A stretch of 61,871 nucleotides of DNA, from positions 1 through 61,871 of the forward strand of contig CACYPH010000007.1 in the NCBI GenBank assembly GCA_902776185.1, in the 5' to 3' direction. Positions within the stretch are counted from its first letter, which is position 1. The number at the start of each line of letters is the position of its first letter. The position numbers were made by a program, and so were the translations under genes. The notes beneath the pieces were generated by a model, which was not told the DNA's origin, ran no database searches, and worked only from the letters and a program-made list of their open reading frames with translations. Of the stretch, positions 8,889 through 20,300 are shown piece by piece. Origin of the DNA: an uncultured Ruminococcus sp. (GTDB taxonomy: Bacteria > Bacillota > Clostridia > Oscillospirales > Acutalibacteraceae).

Positions 8889-9470
8889 TCAGAAGAGGAG
8901 CCTGCCTGCTCTGTCGGACAGATTGTCCTTGCCGCTCATGAAGATCGCGTCAAAAGAGCAGTTCTCCTCGATGCCGCCGTAACTGAGGATAAATCCCGCG
9001 TCGATCGCGGCGGCATTGTCGGAAAGCGTCAGCTTTCCCTTAGATACAGAATTGATCTTATCAATATAGTTCAGCGGCAGACGTGCAAGATCCTTCTTTC
9101 CAAAGAAGATAACGCCGTCCTGCGGCTGAGAATTTTTCTCGATCATTTTGAGTATCAGTGCAAAATACTCGTCGTCAGGCAGATCCTTTGCGGTTTTCAT
9201 GCCTGTATTCAGCATATCGTTGATGATACTTTGCTTGGTATACAAAGCGACCTTGCGTTCCTCGAGCGCTGCCGAGGATTCGCCGCGCTTTTCGATATCT
9301 GCAATATGCGCCGCAGTTCTCTTTTTTCTGTCAGCGGATATCTTATCCGCTTCCTTCTTTGCGTCAGCGAGGATCTTCTCGGCTTTCGCCTGAGCTGCTG
9401 CGATCATATCGTCGCATACGGTTTTAGTATCATCCTGGATCTGCCGAATCATTTTGTCGATTCCGGCCAT
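8889..9470 (-). CDS. ntpE: V-type ATP synthase subunit E (peripheral stalk)
   Basis: Pairs with the small G/H subunit to form the peripheral stalk that holds the head still. About 193 residues from the ATG at 9470, which has AGGAG 8 nt upstream; a start at 9515 would run into the preceding gene and lacks a site. An N-terminal coiled coil rich in Ala/Lys (about 20-95) precedes a globular C-terminal domain. Begins 13 nt behind ntpK. Confidence 0.9.
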   Translation of the reverse strand: MAGIDKMIRQIQDDTKTVCDDMIAAAQAKAEKILADAKKEADKISADRKKRTAAHIADIEKRGESSAALEERKVALYTKQSIINDMLNTGMKTAKDLPDDEYFALILKMIEKNSQPQDGVIFFGKKDLARLPLNYIDKINSVSKGKLTLSDNAAAIDAGFILSYGGIEENCSFDAIFMSGKDNLSDRAGRLLF

Positions 9471-9483
9471 AGTGAACTCCTGT

Positions 9484-11999
<2,516 letters not shown>

Positions 12000-12024
12000 A
12001 AATGCCCTCCTTATGCTTTACTGC

Positions 12025-12339
12025 TTAGTTGGCTAAGGTTTCCTGAATCAGTTTATTGATCACGTTTTGTCTGAGCTTCATGGTTTTTTCGCGCAGCGCA
12101 TCAGCATCTTCCTGTGCTTTCAGGCGGCGCGAAGCGATCAGTTCGTCAGCCTTTGCACGGGCAGTCGACGCTTGCTGCTGCTCATCCTCGTCAGCCTTCA
12201 ACTTAGCGTCCGCAATGATCGCATCGGCTTTCCGACGGGCTTCGTCAAGCATCGCCTGTGCCTCAAGCTCGGCTTTTTCGCGGGCTTCATTCGCTTCAAG
12301 CTCAGCCGCTTTTACTCTATCTATTGTGGATAATGCCAT
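12025..12339 (-). CDS. ntpF: V-type ATP synthase small stalk subunit (G/H family)
   Basis: First gene of the operon and partner of subunit E in the peripheral stalk; the E. hirae equivalent is ntpF. 104 residues, nearly all Ala/Glu/Lys/Arg coiled coil (VKAAELEANEAREKAELEA region, 9-90), no membrane segment. Family members are about 100-110 residues. The start has GGTGGTGAT just upstream. Position before ntpI matches the E. hirae order. Confidence 0.88.
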   Translation of the reverse strand: MALSTIDRVKAAELEANEAREKAELEAQAMLDEARRKADAIIADAKLKADEDEQQQASTARAKADELIASRRLKAQEDADALREKTMKLRQNVINKLIQETLAN

Positions 12340-12373
12340 AGTATCACCACCATATAGTGTATTTCATTTAACT

Positions 12374-12402
12374 ATAATAAACTGAAAACGCGTAATAGTC
12401 AA
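12374..12402 (-). promoter_or_regulatory. Promoter of the V-type ATPase operon
   Basis: Minus-strand TTGACT (12402-12397), 17-bp spacer, TATTAT (12379-12374). It lies about 35 nt before the first start codon and faces away from the spoIIG promoter. Confidence 0.7.
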
Positions 12403-12566
12403 ATGTTTTTTTACATTTTTTGTACAAAAGTATCATATTGACAGAAGGAACTTGGGGTTTCAATCGAATCACACGCAAAGAATCAAAGGTCATCTGTTTT
12501 TTCCATTTTCAACATTCATTCCCGATAAGAATCGTGAAAGGACAGCGATATTACAAAAACGTCAGG

Positions 12567-12606
12567 TTCGACTTTGACACAAGCTGCACAGAAGCTGTGC
12601 GATAAT
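12567..12606 (+). promoter_or_regulatory. spoIIG-like promoter with 0A box and 21-bp spacer
   Basis: TTCGACT (12567-12573, one mismatch to the inverted Spo0A box TTCGACA) directly abuts a perfect TTGACA (12574-12579). GATAAT (12601-12606) follows after 21 bp. In Bacillus subtilis the spoIIG promoter has the same odd design: a -35 set too far (22 bp) from the -10, with Spo0A bound over the -35. Predicted transcription start is near 12613. Confidence 0.65.
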
Positions 12607-12618
12607 GACCTCAGCTTA

Positions 12619-13419
12619 ATGGGCGGAGGGATAGGTACGGTTATTTATATCGATGTACTGATATTCATCAATATTATCATCACCTTCGTCATCCTGATCA
12701 CCGCTGAAAAGCTGATGAAACGCAGAGCGAAAACCTATCGGCTGATCACAGCTTCATTGATCGGGTCACTGTTTTCCCTATTGATTTTTATCGATCTTGA
12801 CAGCTTTTTATTCACGTTATTCATCAAAATCGCCTCTTCCCTGCTTTTGACGCTCATCGCTTTCGGATACATCAGCAAGACAGAATACAGCAAAACAACG
12901 CTTTCCGTGATTGCGAGCAGCGTCATCTACAGCGGTATGCTGATATTGATCTATCAGCTGTTCAAGCCGCCGAACATGGTGATCATCAACGACGTCGTCT
13001 ATTTTGAGTTCAACCCGCTCGTATTGCTCATGAGCACGGCAATCATTTACATCATCATCACGGTATTCCAAAAATTATTCCGAGAAAGAATTAAAAATAC
13101 GGTTGTGCCGCTGAAGTTTACGATCGACGGATCGGATTATTCCTGTATCGCCAAAATCGATACCGGATGCAATCTGACAGAGCCGTTCTCAGGAGCGCCT
13201 GTCATCATTGCAGATCAGGCAGTATATACGCCGGATGAAAATGCACAAAAAAGAGTGATCCCCTACACGACGGTCGGCGGATCTTCTCTGCTCTATGCCG
13301 TCAAAGCCGAGCAGGTCGTCATTGACAAAAAAGTCATCGATAAAGACATCTATATCGCCGTCAGCGAGATCACATCCGCTGACATACAGGCGATCATCAA
13401 TTCTGATATAGTAAGGTGA
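12619..13419 (+). CDS. spoIIGA: Sigma-E factor processing peptidase SpoIIGA
   Basis: Membrane aspartic protease that cleaves pro-sigma-E at the sporulation septum. The N-terminal half has about five transmembrane helices. The C-terminal protease half shows the catalytic [10 protein letters not shown] motif and a [11 protein letters not shown] segment, as in SpoIIGA. Start is uncertain. The ATG at 12619 gives 266 residues but has no ribosome-binding site and would lie only about 6 nt into the transcript. A GGAGG site (12625-12629) instead points to the ACG codon at 12637, which would give the family-like N-terminus [11 protein letters not shown]. It ends 4 nt before sigE, its substrate. Confidence 0.92.
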   Translation: MGGGIGTVIYIDVLIFINIIITFVILITAEKLMKRRAKTYRLITASLIGSLFSLLIFIDLDSFLFTLFIKIASSLLLTLIAFGYISKTEYSKTTLSVIASSVIYSGMLILIYQLFKPPNMVIINDVVYFEFNPLVLLMSTAIIYIIITVFQKLFRERIKNTVVPLKFTIDGSDYSCIAKIDTGCNLTEPFSGAPVIIADQAVYTPDENAQKRVIPYTTVGGSSLLYAVKAEQVVIDKKVIDKDIYIAVSEITSADIQAIINSDIVR

Positions 13420-13423
13420 AATC

Positions 13424-14125
13424 ATGCAATTACTGAGAAATATGTTATTCAAACTGAAATTTATTCTGCTGTCCAACGGCGTCTATTACATCAGCAACAG
13501 CGGCGCACTGCCCCCTCCACTGACCAAAGCGGAGGAAGAGATCATCATGGATCAGATCCGCTCAGGCGATGAAAAGGCGCGTGAGCCGCTGATCGTACAT
13601 AACCTTAGGCTGGTCGTCTATATCGCGAAAAAATTCGAGAACGCCAACGTCAATATCGAAGATCTGATCTCGATCGGGACGATCGGACTGATCAAGGCGG
13701 TCAACACCTTCTCCCCCGACCGCAATATCAAGCTGGCGACCTATGCGTCGAGATGTATCGAGAACGAGATCCTGATGTTCCTGAGAAAAACCAGTCAGAG
13801 CAAATATGAGATCTCTATCGAAGAGCCGCTCAGCACCGACTGGGACGGAAACGAGTTATTGCTCAGCGACGTACTGGGCAGCGACAGCGACACTGTCAGC
13901 ACCGACATTGAGCAAGAGGTGGAGATCAATCAGCTGATGGAAGCAGTCTCTAAGCTCAATACGCGTGAGGCGATGATCATGGAGCTGCGGTTCGGATTAA
14001 ACGGCAATAAGGAGCATACCCAGAAACAGGTCGCGGATCTGCTCGGCATCTCTCAGTCCTACATCTCTCGCCTGGAAAAGAGGATCATCCGAAAACTAAA
14101 AGAAGACTTGGAAAAAGTCATATAA
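13424..14125 (+). CDS. sigE: RNA polymerase sporulation sigma factor E (pro-form)
   Basis: Mother-cell-specific sigma factor made as an inactive, membrane-bound precursor. 233 residues. A hydrophobic/basic pro-sequence (1-20) is followed by a likely cleavage region at [14 protein letters not shown] (Tyr21-Tyr22), matching the Tyr-Tyr processing site of B. subtilis. Region 2 ([37 protein letters not shown]) and region 4 ([14 protein letters not shown]) are near-identical to the family. Coupled to spoIIGA. Sigma-G, the usual next gene, is not here; a terminator follows. Confidence 0.98.
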   Translation: MQLLRNMLFKLKFILLSNGVYYISNSGALPPPLTKAEEEIIMDQIRSGDEKAREPLIVHNLRLVVYIAKKFENANVNIEDLISIGTIGLIKAVNTFSPDRNIKLATYASRCIENEILMFLRKTSQSKYEISIEEPLSTDWDGNELLLSDVLGSDSDTVSTDIEQEVEINQLMEAVSKLNTREAMIMELRFGLNGNKEHTQKQVADLLGISQSYISRLEKRIIRKLKEDLEKVI

Positions 14126-14131
14126 TATGTA

Positions 14132-14165
14132 GGGGCTGCCGCATCCAATGTGCGTCAGCCCTTTT
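14132..14165 (+). terminator. Terminator of spoIIGA-sigE
   Basis: Arms GGGCTG...CGCA and TGCG...CAGCCC (14133-14161, one internal mismatch) followed by TTTT (14162-14165), just behind the sigE stop. Confidence 0.8.
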
Positions 14166-14182
14166 CTGTGCCATTACGGTGA

Positions 14183-14575
14183 TCAAATAAATTCGCTGTT
14201 ATTGTCATTTGTCGTTTCATCATTGTGCTCGCCGCCGTCTGCGTTATCATCAGCGTTGGTATCAGGGTTATTGTCACTGTTTTTGTCATCATCGATGTTA
14301 TCGCCGTCGTAATCATCATCGTTTTCGTCATCGATAACCCCGTTGTCGATCATATCCTGCATATCCGATGTCGTCGGCTGAGCCTCGGCGGTATCATCCT
14401 CGATCTGACCGTTGGTGTCGTCATCGGTTTTCCCGTACTTGTCGGCGTCATCCTTGACGTCGGATACAACTGACGACACGGTATCCGCCGCATCGTCAGC
14501 CGCACGCTTGGCACAGCCGCCCATCATCGCGGCGATCAGCAATATCGCACATACTAATGAAAGAAGTTTTGTCAT
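14183..14575 (-). CDS. Acidic low-complexity lipoprotein, function unknown
   Basis: 130 residues. A signal peptide ends in the lipobox MMGGC, so Cys21 would be lipidated and the protein anchored outside the membrane. The rest is almost entirely Asp/Asn/Glu/Thr without predicted structure (about 26-130) and carries a strong negative charge, perhaps binding cations or acting as a spacer; that is only a guess. The ribosome-binding site (AGAGGAG) lies within the large hairpin at 14588-14648. Not assignable to a family. Confidence 0.75.
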   Translation of the reverse strand: MTKLLSLVCAILLIAAMMGGCAKRAADDAADTVSSVVSDVKDDADKYGKTDDDTNGQIEDDTAEAQPTTSDMQDMIDNGVIDDENDDDYDGDNIDDDKNSDNNPDTNADDNADGGEHNDETTNDNNSEFI

Positions 14576-14587
14576 CTAAAATTTCTC

Positions 14588-14648
14588 CTCTGAAATAGAA
14601 TTACCGCTACATTCCAATCGGAGCGTAACGGTAATAGTATTCTCAGAG
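14588..14648. promoter_or_regulatory. Large hairpin between MORN gene and lipoprotein gene
   Basis: Nested inverted repeat: CTCTGA (14588-14593) with TCAGAG (14643-14648), and ATTACCG (14600-14606) with CGGTAAT (14629-14635). On the minus strand it would bury the lipoprotein Shine-Dalgarno site. With TTTT at 14649 it could also stop plus-strand transcription. Confidence 0.45.
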
Positions 14649-14664
14649 TTTTCCTGTTTATGAA

Positions 14665-16194
14665 TCAAATCGGCAAATCTTTTAATGAGATCGTCGTATC
14701 GCCGAGTTTCATCCCGAATTTGTCATATTTTGACACGATGACGGTGTCGTCGGGCATATAATGCATCAATACGGTCGTGCCGTCCGAAAGCTCTTTGCAG
14801 ACGAACTTGATATCTCCCTCGTGCGTCAGGCGCACGCCGTTGCCGTCGGGCTTATTGTTCTTCCAGTTGCCGACATGGATAGAACCGTCGCGGGAACTGA
14901 CGCCGACGCCGGTACCGTGGCGCACGTTCTCGCGCCAATCGCCGGTATAACAGAGCGCGCCGCTCTTATAGAAGTACGAACCGTTACCGGAACGCTTGTC
15001 GTTCTCATAATGCCCTTCGTATGCAGTCCTGCCCTCATCGGTCATGGTTCTGCCGTAGCCGGAGCGATTGCCCCTTTCATCGAGCTCGCCGTAATAGTCA
15101 TAAACCGCGCCGTCAGCCATGATGCGCTTATCGGGCACAGGTTCAGCCTTATTTTCCGGCTGGTCTGTTGTATTCTCATCAGACTGTTCAGTTTGATTCG
15201 TCGGTACGTTATCATCGCTTTCAGACGCTGACGGTTGATCGGTTTGAGGAATTTCATCCGTTACATTCTCAGTGATTTCTGTCGGAGCATCCGAAACTGT
15301 TTTTTCAGTTTCATCCTCAGTCGCACTTTGATATCCATCGGCCAAAACCGTATCATCACGATAACGTACGGCAGGAACACTTTCGGCTGATACCGCTTGT
15401 TCGGTTTCCTGCGGGTGATATTCGGCGGGAGATTCCTCGGCTTCATCATGCGTGCCGAACTCCATCGCAAGCGTGATATCCAGCGCACCGGACAAATTGC
15501 GCTTGACGTTAAAGTCGTTCGCCTTGATCTTGTCAAGGAGAGGCGTATCGTCGCCGACAAAGCTCTCTTCCTGATTCTTTTCGGCTTCTGATTGATATTT
15601 TTCTTTGAGAGAATTAAACTCGGCAAGCTGCGGATCGGATAAAAAGCGCATGATCCCCTTATCGGTAGCGGCGATCGCCGTATAATTTGTAAAATCTTCT
15701 GCCATCCGACTGCGAACCCGATCATCTGAGATCTCAGGCTCTTCGAACAGCGGAATCGGCTGGGCGCTGGTTTTCACCGTATAAAGGATGCAAAGATCAT
15801 TCTGTGCTTTGCGGGGTTCAAGCGCATGTCTGACAACGCCGGTCTCGGGATCGAAGTACTCCGCCTTTAACAGCGTATGATGCTTGCTGAACAGCAATCT
15901 TTTGAACAGCTTCTGATCGCGATAAAAATAGAGGTAGTATTTTCCGTTGTCGGAAAGCATGACCTCCTGCATCTTTGTGCCGGAAGAGTCCTTGACCAGC
16001 CATTTCATCGGCTTTTCCTTTTCCAGCAGGAATTCGTAGAACAAAGGCTGAGCATCGCTGTTGCCGGTAATTTTATCTTTTATCCTGCTGCCGTTCAAAA
16101 AGAACGATTCTCTTACGCCTGTCAGCAAATCGCCGCCGAGATCGGTATCATCGATATCCTTCAGGCAAAAATTATAAAAGTACTGAATACTCAT
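14665..16194 (-). CDS. MORN-repeat protein with novel N-terminal domain
   Basis: 509 residues, no signal peptide or membrane segment. Residues 1-200 form an apparently folded domain that I do not recognise (YYLYFYRDQKLFKRLLF, 86-102). Residues 245-355 are a Glu/Thr/Ser/Pro-rich linker. Residues 365-465 hold four or so MORN repeats (YYGELDERGNRSGYGR, YEGHYENDKRSGNGSY, YTGDWRENVRHGTGVG, HVGNWKNNKPDGNGVR). A short beta-rich tail ends the protein. MORN repeats often bind lipids or proteins. Begins 23 nt beyond the pfkA terminator and may depend on read-through or on its own promoter, which I could not place. Confidence 0.75.
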   Translation of the reverse strand: MSIQYFYNFCLKDIDDTDLGGDLLTGVRESFFLNGSRIKDKITGNSDAQPLFYEFLLEKEKPMKWLVKDSSGTKMQEVMLSDNGKYYLYFYRDQKLFKRLLFSKHHTLLKAEYFDPETGVVRHALEPRKAQNDLCILYTVKTSAQPIPLFEEPEISDDRVRSRMAEDFTNYTAIAATDKGIMRFLSDPQLAEFNSLKEKYQSEAEKNQEESFVGDDTPLLDKIKANDFNVKRNLSGALDITLAMEFGTHDEAEESPAEYHPQETEQAVSAESVPAVRYRDDTVLADGYQSATEDETEKTVSDAPTEITENVTDEIPQTDQPSASESDDNVPTNQTEQSDENTTDQPENKAEPVPDKRIMADGAVYDYYGELDERGNRSGYGRTMTDEGRTAYEGHYENDKRSGNGSYFYKSGALCYTGDWRENVRHGTGVGVSSRDGSIHVGNWKNNKPDGNGVRLTHEGDIKFVCKELSDGTTVLMHYMPDDTVIVSKYDKFGMKLGDTTISLKDLPI

Positions 16195-16210
16195 ATCCTA
16201 ACCCCAATAA

Positions 16211-16242
16211 AACGAAAGCGGTTGTGCAAAACGCGCAACCGC
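16211..16242 (-). terminator. Terminator of pfkA
   Basis: Ten-bp stem GCGGTTGTGC/GCGCAACCGC (16218-16227 with 16233-16242, one G-T pair) followed on the minus strand by TTTCGTTTT, 14 nt behind the pfkA stop. Confidence 0.8.
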
Positions 16243-16255
16243 ATTTCTTTATCAA

Positions 16256-17221
16256 TCAGATGGAAGCCTCCATCGCCACCTCATAGAGATGGGTATCAAA
16301 TTCACGCGGCATATCAAGCGCCTCGGTAATGTCGAAGTTGACGATTTTCGCATCCTTATAGGCGATCACGCGGTTACCGATGCCTTTCTCGAGCAGGTCT
16401 ACCGCCTCGACGCCCATCGCGGTCGCCATCATGCGGTCGCGAAGTGTGGGCGAGCCGCCGCGCTGTACATGACCGAGGATGGTCGCGCGGGATTCGATAC
16501 CTGTGCGCTTCTCGATGTACTTCGCCAGATCCTCAACACCGCCGACGCCCTCGGCGACAACGATGATGAAGTGCTTTTTGCCGGTGCTCTTCTGCTCATA
16601 GATCTTGGAAATAACGTCCTGTTCGATGTCATGCGGTACTTCGGGTACAAGGATCGCGGTCGCGCCGACTGCGATACCGGTCTGCAGCGCGATATCGCCG
16701 CAGCGTCTGCCCATGACCTCGACGACCGAGCAGCGGTCGTGGGACTGAGCGGTATCACGGATCTTGTCGACCATCTCCATCGCGGTATTCATCGCGGTAT
16801 CGAAGCCGATCGTATAATCGGAGCAGGCGATATCATTATCGATCGTGCCGGGAATGCCGACACAGGGAATGCCGAGATTCGACAGAGCTCTCGCGCCCTT
16901 GAAGGAACCGTCGCCGCCGATAACGACAAGACCTTCGATATTCAGGCTCTTACAGATCTCAGCCGCTTTTTTCTGGCCATCTTCCGTCATCATCGCCTTG
17001 CAGCGGGCGGTATACAACAGCGTACCGCCGCGTCCGATGATATCGGAAACCGAACGCAGGTTCATTTCCGTCGCCTCGCCTTTTAAAAGTCCATGGTAAC
17101 CTCTGGAGATACCGTAAACCTTAAAGCCTCTGTGGATACCTGCTCTGACAACCGCGCGGACAGCCGCGTTCATGCCGGGAGCGTCGCCGCCGCTGGTCAA
17201 TACTGCTAAAGCCTTAGACAT
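16256..17221 (-). CDS. pfkA: ATP-dependent 6-phosphofructokinase
   Basis: Phosphorylates fructose 6-phosphate to fructose 1,6-bisphosphate, the committed step of glycolysis. 321 residues from the ATG at 17221, chosen for its AGGAGG site; the usual length is about 320. Motifs: LTSGGDAPGMNAAVR (ATP site), VVIGGDGSFKGA, GIPGTIDND with the catalytic Asp, and VEVMGRRCGDIA. The GGDGS pattern with Gly fits the ATP-dependent rather than pyrophosphate form. Downstream of dnaE, as in many Firmicutes. Confidence 0.97.
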   Translation of the reverse strand: MSKALAVLTSGGDAPGMNAAVRAVVRAGIHRGFKVYGISRGYHGLLKGEATEMNLRSVSDIIGRGGTLLYTARCKAMMTEDGQKKAAEICKSLNIEGLVVIGGDGSFKGARALSNLGIPCVGIPGTIDNDIACSDYTIGFDTAMNTAMEMVDKIRDTAQSHDRCSVVEVMGRRCGDIALQTGIAVGATAILVPEVPHDIEQDVISKIYEQKSTGKKHFIIVVAEGVGGVEDLAKYIEKRTGIESRATILGHVQRGGSPTLRDRMMATAMGVEAVDLLEKGIGNRVIAYKDAKIVNFDITEALDMPREFDTHLYEVAMEASI

Positions 17222-17330
17222 AACAATTCCTCCTGTATGCATAGAGTAAGAATAATACAAATATATTATAATACAAACACTCGACAATAATCAAGTCTTT
17301 CGGGCAATTTTTTATGAATGATCGACCGTA

Positions 17331-20300
17331 TCATTTCAGCCTGACATTGTCATCCCCAAGCTGAAACCGCAGTTCGTCCAACATCGTGTCGTTGAGCATC
17401 GCCCACATTGACTGCGGGGCGAGCATCTGGGTCTTGGATTCGCTCAGGTAGAAAATGACCTTGGTATTTCCGCGGAAAATCTCGAGAAGATTCCGTGCCT
17501 TGTTATATTCGCGCGATTCAAGAGAAGGGACTTTGAGATAGAGCTTTTGCTCACCCTGAGGCATTCGCTGTGTTGATTGAGGCGATACGGGCTGCTTACT
17601 GCGATCATATTGAAGCTGTTTTGCGGGCGGTAAAGCGGTGATCTTTTCGGCAATCACTCGCGGTTCCTCATCCTCTTTCATGCTGAGCGAGCCGTCGATC
17701 TCGACAACTGCGCCGACATACAATGCCGATCCGCACTGCTCCAGCACGTTGGGAAATACGATCACCTCGCAGGCTCCGTAGCGATCCTCAACATTCACAA
17801 ACGCCATCATTTTATTGGATTTGGTCAATTGGCTTTTATTTGAAGTGATGATCGCAAGCAGCTTGATTCTTTGCCGGTCATGATAACGCTCATTCTCGGT
17901 ATCAAGTACCTCGCTGATACTGTCCGCCTTGATATATCGTGCGAATTTTTCATATTCGTCGATCGGATGACCGCTCAGATACATCCCCGCCATCTCTTTT
18001 TCCATGTTGAGCAGCTCTGTCAGCGGGAATTCCTCTAAGGGCGGGATAACGATGCCGGTCTGAACAGCAGCAGTACCGGCAACATCAAATAATGACATCT
18101 GACCCGCAGAGCCTTTGCGCCGGTCATACTCGAGATCATCCAGCACGGTTTTCATTACGGTCAGCATCTGACGGCGATTTGCACCGAGATTGTCGAGCGC
18201 GCCGCATTTGATCAGGCTTTCAAGAGAGCGCGCGTTCAGTCCCCTGCTCCCCATCCGCTTACAAAAATCGTAGAAGGACGAGAACGGTTTTCCGCTGCGC
18301 TCCTTGATCAGCTCGGCGATAAAGCCAAGTCCCAAATTACGGATCGCGGATAATCCGAAACGGATATTTCCGCGTGAAACGGTATACTTACTGTCGCTTT
18401 CGTTGACGCTCGGCGGCAGAACAGCGACATTCAACCGATGGCACTCGCTGATATAGACAGCGGTCTTGTTCTGGCTGTCGATCACCGACGACAGCAGAGC
18501 TGCCATATACTCGCGCTTATAATGACATTTCAGATATGCGGTCTGATACGATACCGCCGCATACGCCGCGGCATGGCTTTTGTTGAAAGCATAGGACGCA
18601 AAACTCTCCATCTCCGCAAAGACAGACAGGGCGGTCTTGCGGTCGATACCGCGTCTGAGACAGCCTTCTACCTCGATCTCGCCGTTCTCATTGACCAGAC
18701 CTTCGACAAAGATCTGCTTTTCGCGCTCCATGACGTCATGCTTTTTCTTGCTCATCGCACGGCGTACGATATCCGCGCGCCCGAGAGAATACCCCGCAAG
18801 TTCGCGGAAGATCTGCATGACCTGCTCCTGATAAACGATACAGCCGTTGGTGACGTTGAGGATCGGCTCAAGCTTAGGGTGTTTATAGGTGATTCGGGAC
18901 GGATCGTGACGGTTGCGGATATAGGTCGGGATTGAATCCATCGGACCTGGTCGATACAGTGAAATGACCGCGATCAGATCCTCAAAGCGATTGGGCTTGA
19001 GCTGTGCCAGGACATTTTTCATCCCGCCGCTCTCGAACTGGAACACACCGTCGGTATTGCCGGTGGAGATCATATCGTAGACCGCCTTTTCGGCATAATC
19101 GATGTGTTCGATGCTGAAATCAGGCTCGCGCCTGCGGATCATCATTTCGGCGTCGTGGATCACGGTCAGATTGCGCAGACCGAGGAAGTCCATCTTCAGC
19201 AAGCCGAGTTCCTCCAGCGTCGTCATAGTGAACTGGGTCACGACTGCGTCGTCGCTTTTTGCGAGCGGCACATAATCACTGACAGGGCGGTCGGTAATGA
19301 CCACGCCTGCGGCGTGCATCGTAATATTGCGCGGCATCCCTTCGATACTGCGTGCAACGTCGAGGATCTGCTTTGCGGTATTGTCGGTGTTGTATGCCTT
19401 CATCAGATCGGGCGATACCGCAAGCGCCTTATCGATCGTCATATTAAGGCTGAACGGGATCATTTTCGCGATCTTGTCGACAGAAGCATACGGGATATCT
19501 AAAACTCTGCCGACGTCGCGAACAGCGCCTCGCGCCTGCAGGGTACCGAATGCAACGATCTGAGCAACCCGGTCCGCACCGTACTTGCGGATGACATAGT
19601 CGATGACTTCGCCGCGGCGTTCCTTGCAAAAGTCGATATCAAAGTCAGGCATACTGACGCGCTCAGGGTTGAGGAAGCGCTCGAACAGCAGATTATACTT
19701 GATGGGATCGATGCCGGTGATGCCGATGCAGTAGGCACAGAGCGAGCCTGCGCCCGAGCCTCTGCCCGGCCCGACGGGGATATCCTGACTTTTTGCATAC
19801 TGGACAAAGTCGTTGACGATCAAAAAGTAGTCGACAAAGCCCATCCTGCGAATGATGCCCAGCTCGTATTCCAAGCGGTCAACGATCGTATTATCAGGAT
19901 GATCGCCGTATTTTCGGGATAAACCGTCGTAGCATTTACGGCGGAAATACTCGTAATGACCCTCGTTATCGGGGGTTTTGAAATCGGGCAGCTTGCGGTT
20001 GCCGAACTCGATCTCAACATGACAGCGATCGGCGATCTTCGCGGTATTATCAATCGCTTCGTCGAGATCGGGAAAGAGCGAACGCATTTCCGATTCGCTC
20101 TTGAGATAGAATTCATTTGTCTTGAATTCCGCTTTATTCTCGTCATGGATGGTATGGTTCGTCTGGATGCACAGGAGAATATTGTGCATCTCGTGATCCT
20201 CCTGTCGGATATAGTGGCAGTCATTGGTCGCCACTAAGCCCGCGCCGATCTCGCGCGCGACGCGGATCAAACCGGGGATGATCTGCTTTTGCTCGGGGAT

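Noticed and set aside
12574-12618. N-terminal extension of SpoIIGA from a TTG at 12574
   Set aside because: The TTG is part of the -35 element, upstream of the predicted transcription start.
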